A DNA stretch of 8,495 bases from Desulfobacteraceae bacterium (GTDB lineage: Bacteria > Desulfobacterota > Desulfobacteria > Desulfobacterales > UBA11574). The DNA lies in the NCBI GenBank assembly GCA_002868985.1, contig PKTV01000402.1:1-8495 (forward strand). Reading direction: 5' to 3'. Position numbers and translations under genes: made by a program. This document shows positions 1 to 6,797 of the stretch, piece by piece. Within the stretch, counting starts at the first letter, position 1. Each line of letters opens with the position of its first letter. Under the pieces are notes generated by a model. It worked only from the letters and a program-made list of their open reading frames with translations, was not told where the DNA came from and searched no databases.

Positions 1-51
1 AGCCAGACCGTAAATAAATGTTACAATTGACAACACGTATGAACTGTTCAT
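1..51 (-). CDS. CcsA/ResC-family cytochrome c assembly protein, N-terminal 17 codons (partial)
   Basis: An ATG at 51-49 opens a frame that runs off the left edge after 17 codons, reading MNSSYVLSIVTFIYGLA. It has a good Shine-Dalgarno upstream (GAGG, 7 bases before the ATG, in an AGAGAGGAAAG purine run). The start is hydrophobic and resembles the first membrane helix of CcsA/ResC (often annotated CcsB) proteins, which are usually encoded directly after resB. That is the case here, with 54 bases between the resB stop and this ATG. In System II cytochrome c maturation this protein partners ResB in exporting haem and ligating it to CXXCH apocytochromes. Only the N-terminus is visible, so the call rests on the ribosome binding site, hydrophobicity and gene context; the WWD motif would lie outside the window. 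Confidence 0.7.
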   Translation of the reverse strand, partial: MNSSYVLSIVTFIYGLA

Positions 52-105
52 TATCTTTCCTCTCTATTTGTATTGTCGTCTTTTTTTCAATTCAGGATTT
101 AAGCT

Positions 106-1464
106 CTATGTGCTATGTTTCAAATCAATCAGTTTTTCAGAAATCCTCTTTATCTTGTTCTGCATGCCAAGTTTATTCTTATTCGCGGTACCTGAAACCA
201 TGACTCTGCACTTTTTCCCCTTCTTTTCGATATCGATGCAAAGTCGCTGATGGGACATGAAAAAAGTTATGTAACACCCTATAATTAATATAATAAATCC
301 GGAGTAAACGATCCAAACACCGGGATCTTTTGTAACCTGAAGACCGGTATAATAACGCTGATCGTATTCTGACACGGAAACAACCATATCCCCCTTTTGC
401 ATCCGATTAAAATTCGGAAAACGCAAGGAAAGAACGACTTCAACGGACGATCCATTATTATCCGTAAGAATTCCGATAAAGGCTTCTCCAATGGGTTGGC
501 CTCTGAATTTATAGGAATTGGCATAATCTTTGAGAACAAACTTCCCCACGTTTTCCGGGATATCAATCTGCTGACCGACCAACGCCTTTTTCTTATACTC
601 TTTCCCTGTTTTTCTGCTTGTAAAATTCAGCGTAGCTTCTTTTGGAGGAAGAGGACCATAACTCGATTGAAATATATTTATCCCCTTGTAACGAAGGGGA
701 TCATTTACAACAATATCTTTTTTAAATACCGGCTTGCCATCCTCAATGATGGTTAAACTGGAACGAAATTCTTTAGGTGTTCCTGAATCATAAAAACTGA
801 CGTTAAAATCTTCGCACAAGATCCCAAAATCCAGAGCCTCTGCCCGTCCTGGATTACGTATTCTGATGCTGTTGACCACCTCGCCTTCCGGGATGTTGAC
901 ATATCCGTCAAAACCGAAAAAAGATCCGATGAGTGCTCCCATTAACAGCAAAACAATGCTCAAATGCACACCATAAACACCCAGACGGGCCCAACGCCAT
1001 TTCTCAGCGAAAATACAATACCCCTTGTCCGTCTGTTCGGTCCTGATATATCCAAAGCCTTTAGATACAAAGGGTTCATAGATATCTTTCAACTGTCCAG
1101 ACGAACGACTATCAACATGATATTCATTGTCAGCGCGGTTCCTGAACTTTGAAAGAATAAAAGGCGGTTTTTTTATAAAAACAATCTTCCATGTAGTGGA
1201 AAGCCGATCTATTGAACAGACCACGATATTTACGGTCAGCAAAATAATCAGCAGCTGAAACCACCAGGAATGATACATATCGAACAAGTCAAAAACATTA
1301 AATAATTTGTAAAGAAACTCACCGTATGCCTGAAAGTACGCAGACGGGTTTTCGTTCTGCGGAATGATCGTTCCAACAATCGAAGTGGTTGCAAGAGACA
1401 GCAGAAGAACTACAGAGAGCTTAACAGATGTAAAAAATTTCCATATTATATTTGAATTATTCAG
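106..1464 (-). CDS. resB: ResB/Ccs1-type cytochrome c biogenesis protein, non-ATG start proposed
   Basis: Membrane subunit of System II cytochrome c maturation, working with CcsA/ResC to move haem across the cytoplasmic membrane and attach it to apocytochromes. Using a start at 1464 the protein is about 452 residues. It has helix 1 near residues 16-34 (KLSVVLLLSLATTSIVG then TIIPQN), helix 2 near 67-86 after YHSWW, helix 3 near 161-183 with a conserved-looking His at 167 (GVHLSIVLLLMG), a large extracytoplasmic domain, helix 4 near 383-405 ending MSHQRL with His405, and a basic cytoplasmic tail. The first ATG in frame is only at FDMYHSWW, about residue 63, which would delete helix 1. The frame upstream clearly encodes the family N-terminus and stays open to a TGA at 1488-1486. 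It contains no ATG, GTG or TTG before residue 60. I place the start at CTG 1464-1462 because GGAGG (1475-1471) lies 6 bases upstream; ATT 1467-1465 or a one-base indel are alternatives. The family call is firm and the start is uncertain. Confidence 0.9.
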   Translation of the reverse strand: MNNSNIIWKFFTSVKLSVVLLLSLATTSIVGTIIPQNENPSAYFQAYGEFLYKLFNVFDLFDMYHSWWFQLLIILLTVNIVVCSIDRLSTTWKIVFIKKPPFILSKFRNRADNEYHVDSRSSGQLKDIYEPFVSKGFGYIRTEQTDKGYCIFAEKWRWARLGVYGVHLSIVLLLMGALIGSFFGFDGYVNIPEGEVVNSIRIRNPGRAEALDFGILCEDFNVSFYDSGTPKEFRSSLTIIEDGKPVFKKDIVVNDPLRYKGINIFQSSYGPLPPKEATLNFTSRKTGKEYKKKALVGQQIDIPENVGKFVLKDYANSYKFRGQPIGEAFIGILTDNNGSSVEVVLSLRFPNFNRMQKGDMVVSVSEYDQRYYTGLQVTKDPGVWIVYSGFIILIIGCYITFFMSHQRLCIDIEKKGKKCRVMVSGTANKNKLGMQNKIKRISEKLIDLKHST

Positions 1465-1489
1465 AATATACCTCCATTTTTTTAATCAT
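1457..1489 (-). other. 10-codon leader ORF overlapping the resB start
   Basis: ATG at 1489-1487, preceded at 4 bases by AAGGA (1498-1494), opens a frame reading MIKKMEVYSE and ending at TAA 1459-1457. It overlaps the proposed resB start in a different frame, and the resB Shine-Dalgarno GGAGG lies inside it. It could be a real leader peptide coupled to resB translation. It could also be the original resB start cut off by a single-base insertion or deletion between about 1489 and 1457, natural or from sequencing. I cannot distinguish these from one sequence. Confidence 0.35.
1471..1475 (-). promoter_or_regulatory. Ribosome binding site GGAGG for resB
   Basis: A strong GGAGG core sits 6 bases before the CTG at 1464-1462 and 3 bases before the ATT at 1467-1465, in the resB frame. 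Its spacing is the main reason for choosing CTG as the resB start. No ATG, GTG or TTG in the resB frame lies at a usable distance from it. Confidence 0.5.
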
Positions 1490-1515
1490 TGATTCCTTAA
1501 AACCCCTATCTTTTT

Positions 1516-1539
1516 ACCTGAATCTTGCAAGATTCAGGT
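1516..1539. repeat. 24-bp perfect palindrome between hemY and resB
   Basis: Two 12-base arms, ACCTGAATCTTG and CAAGATTCAGGT, are exact reverse complements with no spacer. The element lies in the 96-base gap between the hemY stop and the leader ORF ahead of resB. As RNA it could form a stem of about 10 bp with a TGCA loop. In the direction of the genes it is followed by AAAAAGATAGGGG, not a T-run, so it does not look like an intrinsic terminator for them. On the plus strand it is followed by TTTTAA, but no plus-strand gene is present. The dyad could be an operator for a dimeric regulator or a processing or stability hairpin between hemY and resB. I do not recognise it as a known FNR, Fur or HcpR site. 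Confidence 0.85.
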
Positions 1540-1585
1540 TTTAACACCTACTTTTTTATTTGACCGCAAGCCATCTCTAACCGTC

Positions 1586-2983
1586 TTATCTAATGGCGTT
1601 TCGGTTTATGTATTCGCAAATCTTTTTAACCGTCAATTCTGAGTTTTTTATACAATCACCCACGGAAATGCCTCCCCGGTAATTACCGCTTAAAAAAATA
1701 CCGGGGTTGTTCGACTCAAACTGTTCAAAGTATCTTTCGTGTTCAATATATCCAAGGCGGTATTGTGGAATGGCTTTCGCCCACATTTTTTCTTTGATAA
1801 ATACGGGGTCTTCACCAATATTCATTATTTCTTTGAACTCTTTAATCACGCTATTGACATGCTTGTCATTCCCATTATCAAACAGTTCGGGGGACCGAGC
1901 TCCTCCGACAAATAGTGTAAACGCTGCCATATCGTCCTCTGCCCGGTAAGGGAATATTGCTGAATTCCATATGGCTCCCAAAAAAGTTTTATTCTCTTTT
2001 TCTGGAATTAAAAATCCAAATCCGTCGAGAACCTGACCGACAACCTCTTTCCTAAATCCTAAATACAGCACTTTTACAGGAGGATAATAAATGTTATTCA
2101 AATGGTCGACCAATTTATTTTCCGGATCGTCAAAAATAGACGCGGCATGATAGGCCGGAACTGTAGATAGCACAATATCCGTAACAATTTCTTCTGAGTT
2201 ATCGCCATGACGGTATAATACTTTAAATTTAGACCCTGATTTTACGACGCTTTCAACCTTGCAATTGTATCTGACGTTACCGCCTAATTTGGTGGCAATG
2301 GCTTCGGGAAAACTTTGCATCCCTTTTTTAAATGAAAACATTCTTGCGCTTTGTTTGGATTGCTCTGCCCGTTTTTTCCTTTCTTTTGCACCTAAGACAA
2401 ATCCTTTGAACAAACCGCCATATAATTCTTCCAATCGATATAACTTGGGCAAAGCAGATTTAACGCTTAAATTGTCAGGATTTCCTGCAAATATTCCGGC
2501 AACGAAAGGATTTACTGCATAATCAAGAAATTCCTGTCCCAGTCGTCTTTTTACAAATTCAGAAATGCTTTGGTAATATCCTTCATGAGATTTTCTCGAA
2601 AACGGTTCCGCCAAAAGACGCAGCTTAGCTTTAGGTGAAAACAGTTTTGTTTTTAAAAAAGCAACCGGATGGGTCGGCAGAGCATGAAGTTGATTCTGTC
2701 TTAAAATATATCTTTTGTTAGCTTTCTCCAAAGCATAAATCATTTCCCCTTTTAGACCTACATGCTCAACAATCTGTCCGATTAATGGTGTCGTTTCCAA
2801 TCCGCTGTTAGGTCCATAATCAATCAGAAACCCGTCTTCATGCCTGGTGACCATGGATCCGCCGGGCTCTTTTTTTGACTCAAGAACGGTTATCTCAAAT
2901 CCCTGCTTATTTAACCAAAAAGCAGTTGTAAGCCCTGATATGCCTGCACCAAGAATCGTAATGTCAATTGTGTTTTTATCCAT
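1586..2983 (-). CDS. hemY: Protoporphyrinogen oxidase, HemY/HemG FAD-dependent type
   Basis: Oxidises protoporphyrinogen IX to protoporphyrin IX by removing six electrons, the penultimate step of the protoporphyrin route. The 465 residues match the usual length of the FAD/amine-oxidase-like PPO family. The FAD-binding dinucleotide fold is at the N-terminus (ITILGAGISGLTTAFWL, GxGxxG near residues 12-17, then VLESKKEPGG and the downstream DYGPNS). The family-typical middle block FVAGIFAGNPDNLSVKSALP is present. The C-terminal FAD-contacting region reads GIFLSGNYRGGISVGDC. ATG 2983-2981 overlaps the hemH stop by 8 bases (ATGGATAA), which points to translational coupling; no strong Shine-Dalgarno is visible. 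Characterised HemY enzymes use O2 as acceptor, while the operon partner HemN does not, so the in vivo electron acceptor is open. It is not the short flavodoxin-like HemG of E. coli. Databases may label it hemG or hemY. Confidence 0.94.
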   Translation of the reverse strand: MDKNTIDITILGAGISGLTTAFWLNKQGFEITVLESKKEPGGSMVTRHEDGFLIDYGPNSGLETTPLIGQIVEHVGLKGEMIYALEKANKRYILRQNQLHALPTHPVAFLKTKLFSPKAKLRLLAEPFSRKSHEGYYQSISEFVKRRLGQEFLDYAVNPFVAGIFAGNPDNLSVKSALPKLYRLEELYGGLFKGFVLGAKERKKRAEQSKQSARMFSFKKGMQSFPEAIATKLGGNVRYNCKVESVVKSGSKFKVLYRHGDNSEEIVTDIVLSTVPAYHAASIFDDPENKLVDHLNNIYYPPVKVLYLGFRKEVVGQVLDGFGFLIPEKENKTFLGAIWNSAIFPYRAEDDMAAFTLFVGGARSPELFDNGNDKHVNSVIKEFKEIMNIGEDPVFIKEKMWAKAIPQYRLGYIEHERYFEQFESNNPGIFLSGNYRGGISVGDCIKNSELTVKKICEYINRNAIR

Positions 2984-3974
2984 TTATTTCAAAATTTTCT
3001 GGTTCTATTACGCGTTGTATTTGCAGCGCTTGAACGGCCAATTCTTTAAGCGCTGCAACAAACGTTTTTGAATTGTTCAACCCTTTCATTACAATATAAT
3101 TTTCGATGCTAACTTCATCGGCAATCATCCTGTATTCAATGTCGAGTTCAAACAAGGTTTCAATATGATCGGATACAAAACTAATCGGGATAACGAGCAA
3201 TTGTTTTTTTCTTTTTACAGCCAGTCCTCTGATCATTTCATCGGTTGACGGCTTAAGCCATTTGGCAGGACCGACTTTGCTTTGAAAGCACAAATGGTAT
3301 TCATGCGAAAAATTGCGAGCTTTCATCACACACGCAATCGTTTTATCTATTTGCTTTGGATATGGATCCCCTTGTTTGGCCAAGCTTTCAGGCAGACCAT
3401 GAGCACTGAACAATAATTGAATATCGTCCCGGACATTTTCAGGAAATCGTAAGATCGTTTCATCGATCCTTTCATTTAAAGCATCAATATATCGGTGGTT
3501 ATCAAAATAGTCGTCAATAAAGGTTAACTTTCCGACATCTCCTTTATACACTCGCTTCCATTCATTAAATGAAGATCCGGTGGTAGTTATTGAGTAATGC
3601 GGATAGAGAGGAAGCAGTGCTATCTTATCAAATGCTTTTTCTAACACCTTTTCGGCGATATCTTTTATTGTTGGATTCCAATATCTCATTGCTTTATAAA
3701 CTTCGACACCGGGAACCTCTTTTTGCAGTTCTTGCTGAAGCATTGACCGCTGCAATTGTGTCCAATCATTGATGGGAGATTTCCCGCCGATTCTTTTGTA
3801 CTTTTCCCTCACTGCTGGTGCGCGAAAAACGGACATTATTTTTGCAAACAATTTTTGTCCAACCGGTATCTTAAAAATATCGCGATCACTAAACAGGTTG
3901 AACAAAAAAGGTTTTATGGCTTCCAAAGAGTCCGGACCACCCAGGTTAAAAAGAACTACCGCGTATTTATTCAT
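2976..3974 (-). CDS. hemH: Ferrochelatase
   Basis: Inserts Fe2+ into protoporphyrin IX to make protohaem, the final step of this route. At 332 residues it has normal bacterial length. The sequence opens with VVLFNLGGPDSLEAIKPFL (residues 6-24), followed by the conserved YKRIGGKSPIN block near 59-69 and LPLYPHYSITTTGSSFNEW near 121-139. The catalytic His is His192 in LLFSAHGLPES, and the conserved Glu is Glu272 in FVSDHIETLFELD. There is no C-terminal cysteine-rich extension, so a [2Fe-2S] ferrochelatase of the animal type is unlikely. The ATG at 3974-3972 fits the family N-terminus, but its ribosome binding site is weak (GGGA about 12 bases upstream). It follows hemN by 98 bases and overlaps hemY by 8 bases, placing product and substrate enzymes side by side. 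Confidence 0.96.
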   Translation of the reverse strand: MNKYAVVLFNLGGPDSLEAIKPFLFNLFSDRDIFKIPVGQKLFAKIMSVFRAPAVREKYKRIGGKSPINDWTQLQRSMLQQELQKEVPGVEVYKAMRYWNPTIKDIAEKVLEKAFDKIALLPLYPHYSITTTGSSFNEWKRVYKGDVGKLTFIDDYFDNHRYIDALNERIDETILRFPENVRDDIQLLFSAHGLPESLAKQGDPYPKQIDKTIACVMKARNFSHEYHLCFQSKVGPAKWLKPSTDEMIRGLAVKRKKQLLVIPISFVSDHIETLFELDIEYRMIADEVSIENYIVMKGLNNSKTFVAALKELAVQALQIQRVIEPENFEING

Positions 3975-4036
3975 ATAAACATTTATCCCAACGTTGCAGA
4001 GAAAAAAAGGCTGATATTTTATGCTCTAAATGACTG

Positions 4037-4066
4037 AATATAGTTTCCCGTTTCGTTTACGACCAA
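4037..4066 (-). promoter_or_regulatory. Weak candidate promoter upstream of hemH
   Basis: In the 98-base gap between hemN and hemH the minus strand shows TTGGTC (4066-4061), 18 bases, then TATATT (4042-4037). The -10 box matches 5 of 6 consensus bases and the -35 box 3 of 6. In an AT-rich spacer such matches arise easily by chance, so this is only a candidate for an internal promoter giving extra hemH-hemY transcript. Confidence 0.2.
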
Positions 4067-4072
4067 TTAGGG

Positions 4073-5449
4073 TTATACGGTCCTTGAGTAACGCGCGTGA
4101 TCTTCTTTTCTTTCAATATAACCGTCAAAATTCATGGCTATATTTCTGATCAAGAGCCTGCCCATTTTAGTTATCTTCAGCGTTCTGTTTTCAATGGACA
4201 TGAGGTTGTCGGCCATCATCTCATCAAAGTTGTTGAGCCCCCATTCAAAGTAGGTTTCAAAATCTATGTTAAATTCATTTTCAATTGAAGCAAAATCGAG
4301 TTCAAAATCACACATGAGTTTCATAATAACATGCCGCCGCAACAGATCATCATCGTCCAAATAACATCCTTTGGCTGTCGGTAAAATTCCCTTATCAAGT
4401 GAAACATGATATTGTCTCTCTTTTTTTATATTTTGAGCATAAATTCGTCCAAACTGACCAATGCTGGTAATGCCCATGGCATAAAGATCCGTACCTGCAT
4501 GGGTGCTGTAGCCTTGAAAATTTCTGTAAAGTTTTTTTGCTTTCAGTGCCAGCGTGAGTTCATCGTCGGGTTTGGCAAAATGATCCATGCCGATAAACAC
4601 GTAACCTGCTTGCGTCAGTTTTTGAGTCGACATCTTGAGAATGTTAAGTTTTTCTTCAGGAACAGGCAAATCCTCCGGACGGATTACTTTTTGATGTTTT
4701 TTCATCCACGGGACGTAAGCAAAGTTAAACAGCGCGATTCTGTCAGGATCAACATCAATAATGGTATCCACTGTCTTTTCAAACGTTTCTGCAGATTGAA
4801 AAGGAAGTCCGTACATTATATCAAGATTAATGCTGTCGAATCCAAATTCGCGCACCCAATCAACGACCCGTCTTGTGAGAGCTTCCGGCTGTATCCGGTT
4901 AACAGCTTTTTGAACCTTTTCGTTGAAGTCCTGCACCCCCATGCTGATGCGATTAAAGCCGCCGTTTCTTAAAGCCGCAAGATGTTCTTTGGTTAATTCT
5001 CTGGGATCAATTTCACATCCAGCCTCCACATCAGCCTTAAAATCAAACCTGTCATGAATATAGGAACTTAAATCAGCGATTTCCTCCGGACTCAAATGCG
5101 TAGGTGTGCCGCCGCCCCAGTGCAGTTGGGTGGCTCTTCTATCATGTGAAATATGGGACGTAATCAAGTCTATCTCGCGCTTTAAATAATCAATATACCT
5201 TTTAATCCTGTCTCTGTTTCTGGTTACAATCATATTACAGCCACAAAAGTAACAGAGTGTGTCGCAAAATGGCAGATGAAAATATAACGACAAATCAGGC
5301 AAATCCTTCCCCTGATTGGTCTTGATGATCTCATCAAGATAATTTTCATGGGTAAACGATTCATTAAAATGAGGTGCTGTCGGATAGCTTGTGTAGCGCG
5401 GTCCGGGCCTGTCATACTTTTTTATTAAATCAATATCGATATTAAACAC
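4073..5449 (-). CDS. hemN: Oxygen-independent coproporphyrinogen III oxidase (radical SAM)
   Basis: Decarboxylates two propionate side chains of coproporphyrinogen III to give protoporphyrinogen IX without O2, using S-adenosylmethionine and a [4Fe-4S] cluster. The 458 residues are almost exactly the length of E. coli HemN. The radical SAM cysteines are Cys62, Cys66 and Cys69 in LPFCDTLCYFCGCN, with the HemN-typical fourth Cys71. Further hallmarks are RYTSYPTAPHF (18-28), WGGGTPTHL (111-119), CEIDPRELT, RISMGVQDFN, INLDIMYGLPFQ, and YSTHAGTDLYAMGITSIGQ. These separate it from the shorter HemN-like haem chaperone HemW, which lacks several of these blocks. The start is GTG 5449-5447, supported by GGAG (5460-5457) at 7-base spacing; the next residues FNIDIDLIKKYDRPGPRYT fit the family N-terminus. 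It lies 58 bases after hemE. Nothing appears truncated. Confidence 0.97.
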   Translation of the reverse strand: MFNIDIDLIKKYDRPGPRYTSYPTAPHFNESFTHENYLDEIIKTNQGKDLPDLSLYFHLPFCDTLCYFCGCNMIVTRNRDRIKRYIDYLKREIDLITSHISHDRRATQLHWGGGTPTHLSPEEIADLSSYIHDRFDFKADVEAGCEIDPRELTKEHLAALRNGGFNRISMGVQDFNEKVQKAVNRIQPEALTRRVVDWVREFGFDSINLDIMYGLPFQSAETFEKTVDTIIDVDPDRIALFNFAYVPWMKKHQKVIRPEDLPVPEEKLNILKMSTQKLTQAGYVFIGMDHFAKPDDELTLALKAKKLYRNFQGYSTHAGTDLYAMGITSIGQFGRIYAQNIKKERQYHVSLDKGILPTAKGCYLDDDDLLRRHVIMKLMCDFELDFASIENEFNIDFETYFEWGLNNFDEMMADNLMSIENRTLKITKMGRLLIRNIAMNFDGYIERKEDHARYSRTV

Positions 5450-5456
5450 GATTCTT

Positions 5457-5460
5457 CTCC
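5457..5460 (-). promoter_or_regulatory. Ribosome binding site GGAG deciding the GTG start of hemN
   Basis: GGAG within TTGGAGAAGAATC lies 7 bases before GTG 5449-5447. No ATG precedes the conserved N-terminal residues in this frame, so this site supports GTG as the natural start. Confidence 0.7.
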
Positions 5461-5507
5461 AATGTGATTCTTTCCTAAATGGAGCGTTTCAAATTTTATA
5501 AGTGGTT

Positions 5508-6566
5508 TTAATCATCCATGTGATAAGAAACACTCTCTTCTTTAACAAAATTCACTAACGCCTTAAGGTTTTCAGGGGGGACATCAGGCAATATCCCGTG
5601 ACCGAGATTAAAAATATGCCCGCTTCCCTTACCAAACGATTTTAATATTTTCCTCGCTTCATATTTTATCTTTTCATGGTCGGCATAAAGAATTGTGGGA
5701 TCAAGGTTCCCTTGAAGGGCAACTTTATCTCCAACCTTTTTCCTGACGTCACCGATATTCATTGTCCAATCAAGACCCAATACATCAGCGCCACTTTCAG
5801 CAAGATTGTTTAAATGATAGTGCACACCTTTGGCAAACATAATGACAGGTACACCTTTTCCTTTGACCTCGGAGATTATTTTTCTAATGTAATTCAAAGA
5901 AAATTCTTCAAAATCATCTTGGGAAAGAATGCCGCCCCAGGTATCAAATATTTGAACAGCATCTACACCAGTTTCAATCTTCGCGCATAAATAGATTGCG
6001 ACGGCATCCGCAATTTTATCCAAAAGGCGATGGGCCAGTTTTGGATTATTGTAAATCAAATATTTAACCTTTGAAAATGTCTTGGATCCTTGGCCTTCAA
6101 CCATATATGCCAATAAAGTCCATGGAGAACCGCTGAAACCGATCAATGGAACACGTCGGTTTAATTCTTTTTTTGTCAAGGCTACAGCATCAAGCACATA
6201 TTTTAAGTCGACTGTCGGGTCGATTTTATTAAGGGTTTGGGCATCACTTTCATTTCTAATTGGATGTGGAAACACAGGCCCTATGCCTTCATGCATTTCA
6301 AGATGCATACCCATTGCTTCAGGAATAACCAGAATATCGGAAAAAATGATAGCGGCATCAACCCCGATCAAATCGATCGGTTGTAATGTTACTTCGGTCG
6401 CAAGATCAGGCGTTTTGCACATGGTAAGAAAATCATATTTTTGGCGAACCGCTCTATATTCCGGCAAATATCTCCCTGCCTGGCGCATAACCCATATCGG
6501 AGTTCTTTCAACCGGCAAGCGCTTGCAAGCGCGTAAAAACAAATCATTTTGAAACGTGGCCACCAT
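5508..6566 (-). CDS. hemE: Uroporphyrinogen III decarboxylase
   Basis: Removes four acetate carboxyls from uroporphyrinogen III to give coproporphyrinogen III, without a cofactor, in the cytoplasm. It commits the tetrapyrrole to the protoporphyrin branch rather than sirohaem. The 352 residues match the family. Substrate-site elements are visible: PIWVMRQAGRYLPEYRAVR with Arg28 and Arg32, Asp77 in IIFSDILVI, Tyr154 in GFSGSPWTLLAYMVEG, and His323 in FNLGHGILPDVP. The FDTWGGILS and LQGNLDPTILY blocks are also present. The ATG at 6566-6564 sits only 1 base from a six-G run (6573-6568); codon 2 is GTG at 6563-6561, with more normal spacing, so the true start could be either with almost no change in product. 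It is the first gene after a 231-base spacer and may begin the transcript hemE-hemN-hemH-hemY(-resB). Confidence 0.97.
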   Translation of the reverse strand: MVATFQNDLFLRACKRLPVERTPIWVMRQAGRYLPEYRAVRQKYDFLTMCKTPDLATEVTLQPIDLIGVDAAIIFSDILVIPEAMGMHLEMHEGIGPVFPHPIRNESDAQTLNKIDPTVDLKYVLDAVALTKKELNRRVPLIGFSGSPWTLLAYMVEGQGSKTFSKVKYLIYNNPKLAHRLLDKIADAVAIYLCAKIETGVDAVQIFDTWGGILSQDDFEEFSLNYIRKIISEVKGKGVPVIMFAKGVHYHLNNLAESGADVLGLDWTMNIGDVRKKVGDKVALQGNLDPTILYADHEKIKYEARKILKSFGKGSGHIFNLGHGILPDVPPENLKALVNFVKEESVSYHMDD

Positions 6567-6586
6567 GCCCCCCTTTTAATTTCCAA

Positions 6587-6614
6587 AATATAATCGTGTA
6601 AAGATTTTATGAAA
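6587..6614 (-). promoter_or_regulatory. Weak candidate promoter upstream of hemE
   Basis: Just ahead of hemE the minus strand has TATATT (6592-6587), 5 of 6 to a sigma-70 -10 box, with TTTCAT (6614-6609) 16 bases upstream as a poor -35. A promoter is expected somewhere here if hemE begins its own transcript after the 231-base spacer, but the sequence support is thin. Confidence 0.25.
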
Positions 6615-6694
6615 CTCCAGCCCCTGTAGGATTTCCCCGCCTATCTTCGGCGACCTAAAATTCCTATCCCCTTAGCCTCGCAGCGAAACCATAA
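6607..6694. repeat. Structured intergenic element with nested inverted repeats
   Basis: The 231-base spacer between hemA and hemE (6567-6797) contains no credible gene. Within it, TAGGATTT (6627-6634) pairs with AAATTCCTA (6658-6666) with a one-base bulge. Inside that, CGCC (6638-6641) pairs with GGCG (6649-6652) around a 7-base loop. The block is flanked by a short terminal inverted repeat, TTATG (6607-6611) and CATAA (6690-6694). It is richer in G+C than the adjoining ends of the spacer. The compact fold and flanking TTATG/CATAA suggest a small dispersed repeat or a structured RNA leader for hemE. I cannot test copy number from one window. Confidence 0.4.
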
Positions 6695-6797
6695 CTTGCA
6701 GTGGTCCATCCCCCGATCCCGTCTAATGTTAAAAAAGCTGCCTGGTCAAGAGAGAAGGATAAAAAGCGGACGCCACGTGTGCTTTGACCAAATCGAA

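Noticed and set aside
397..756. Plus-strand open frame of 119 codons
   Set aside because: Antisense to the extracytoplasmic domain of resB; no motif or supporting start context.
1516..1539. Reading the palindrome as an intrinsic terminator for hemY
   Set aside because: In the gene direction the stem is followed by A-rich sequence, not a T-run. A short T-run exists only on the other strand, where no gene ends.
3971..3982. Three-codon ORF (ATG TTT ATA TGA) whose stop overlaps the hemH start
   Set aside because: Too short to separate from chance in AT-rich sequence, and it has only a poor ribosome binding site.
4406..4972. Plus-strand open frame of 188 codons
   Set aside because: It lies wholly opposite hemN, whose motifs are unmistakable. 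The translation has no recognisable domain and no ribosome binding site stands out, so it is an antisense shadow.
6082..6552. Plus-strand open frame of 156 codons
   Set aside because: It is fully antisense to hemE, with low-complexity composition and no family resemblance.
6774..6779. CACGTG palindrome after the hemA stop
   Set aside because: A 6-base palindrome is expected by chance in a window of this size. The surrounding bases form no convincing terminator stem.
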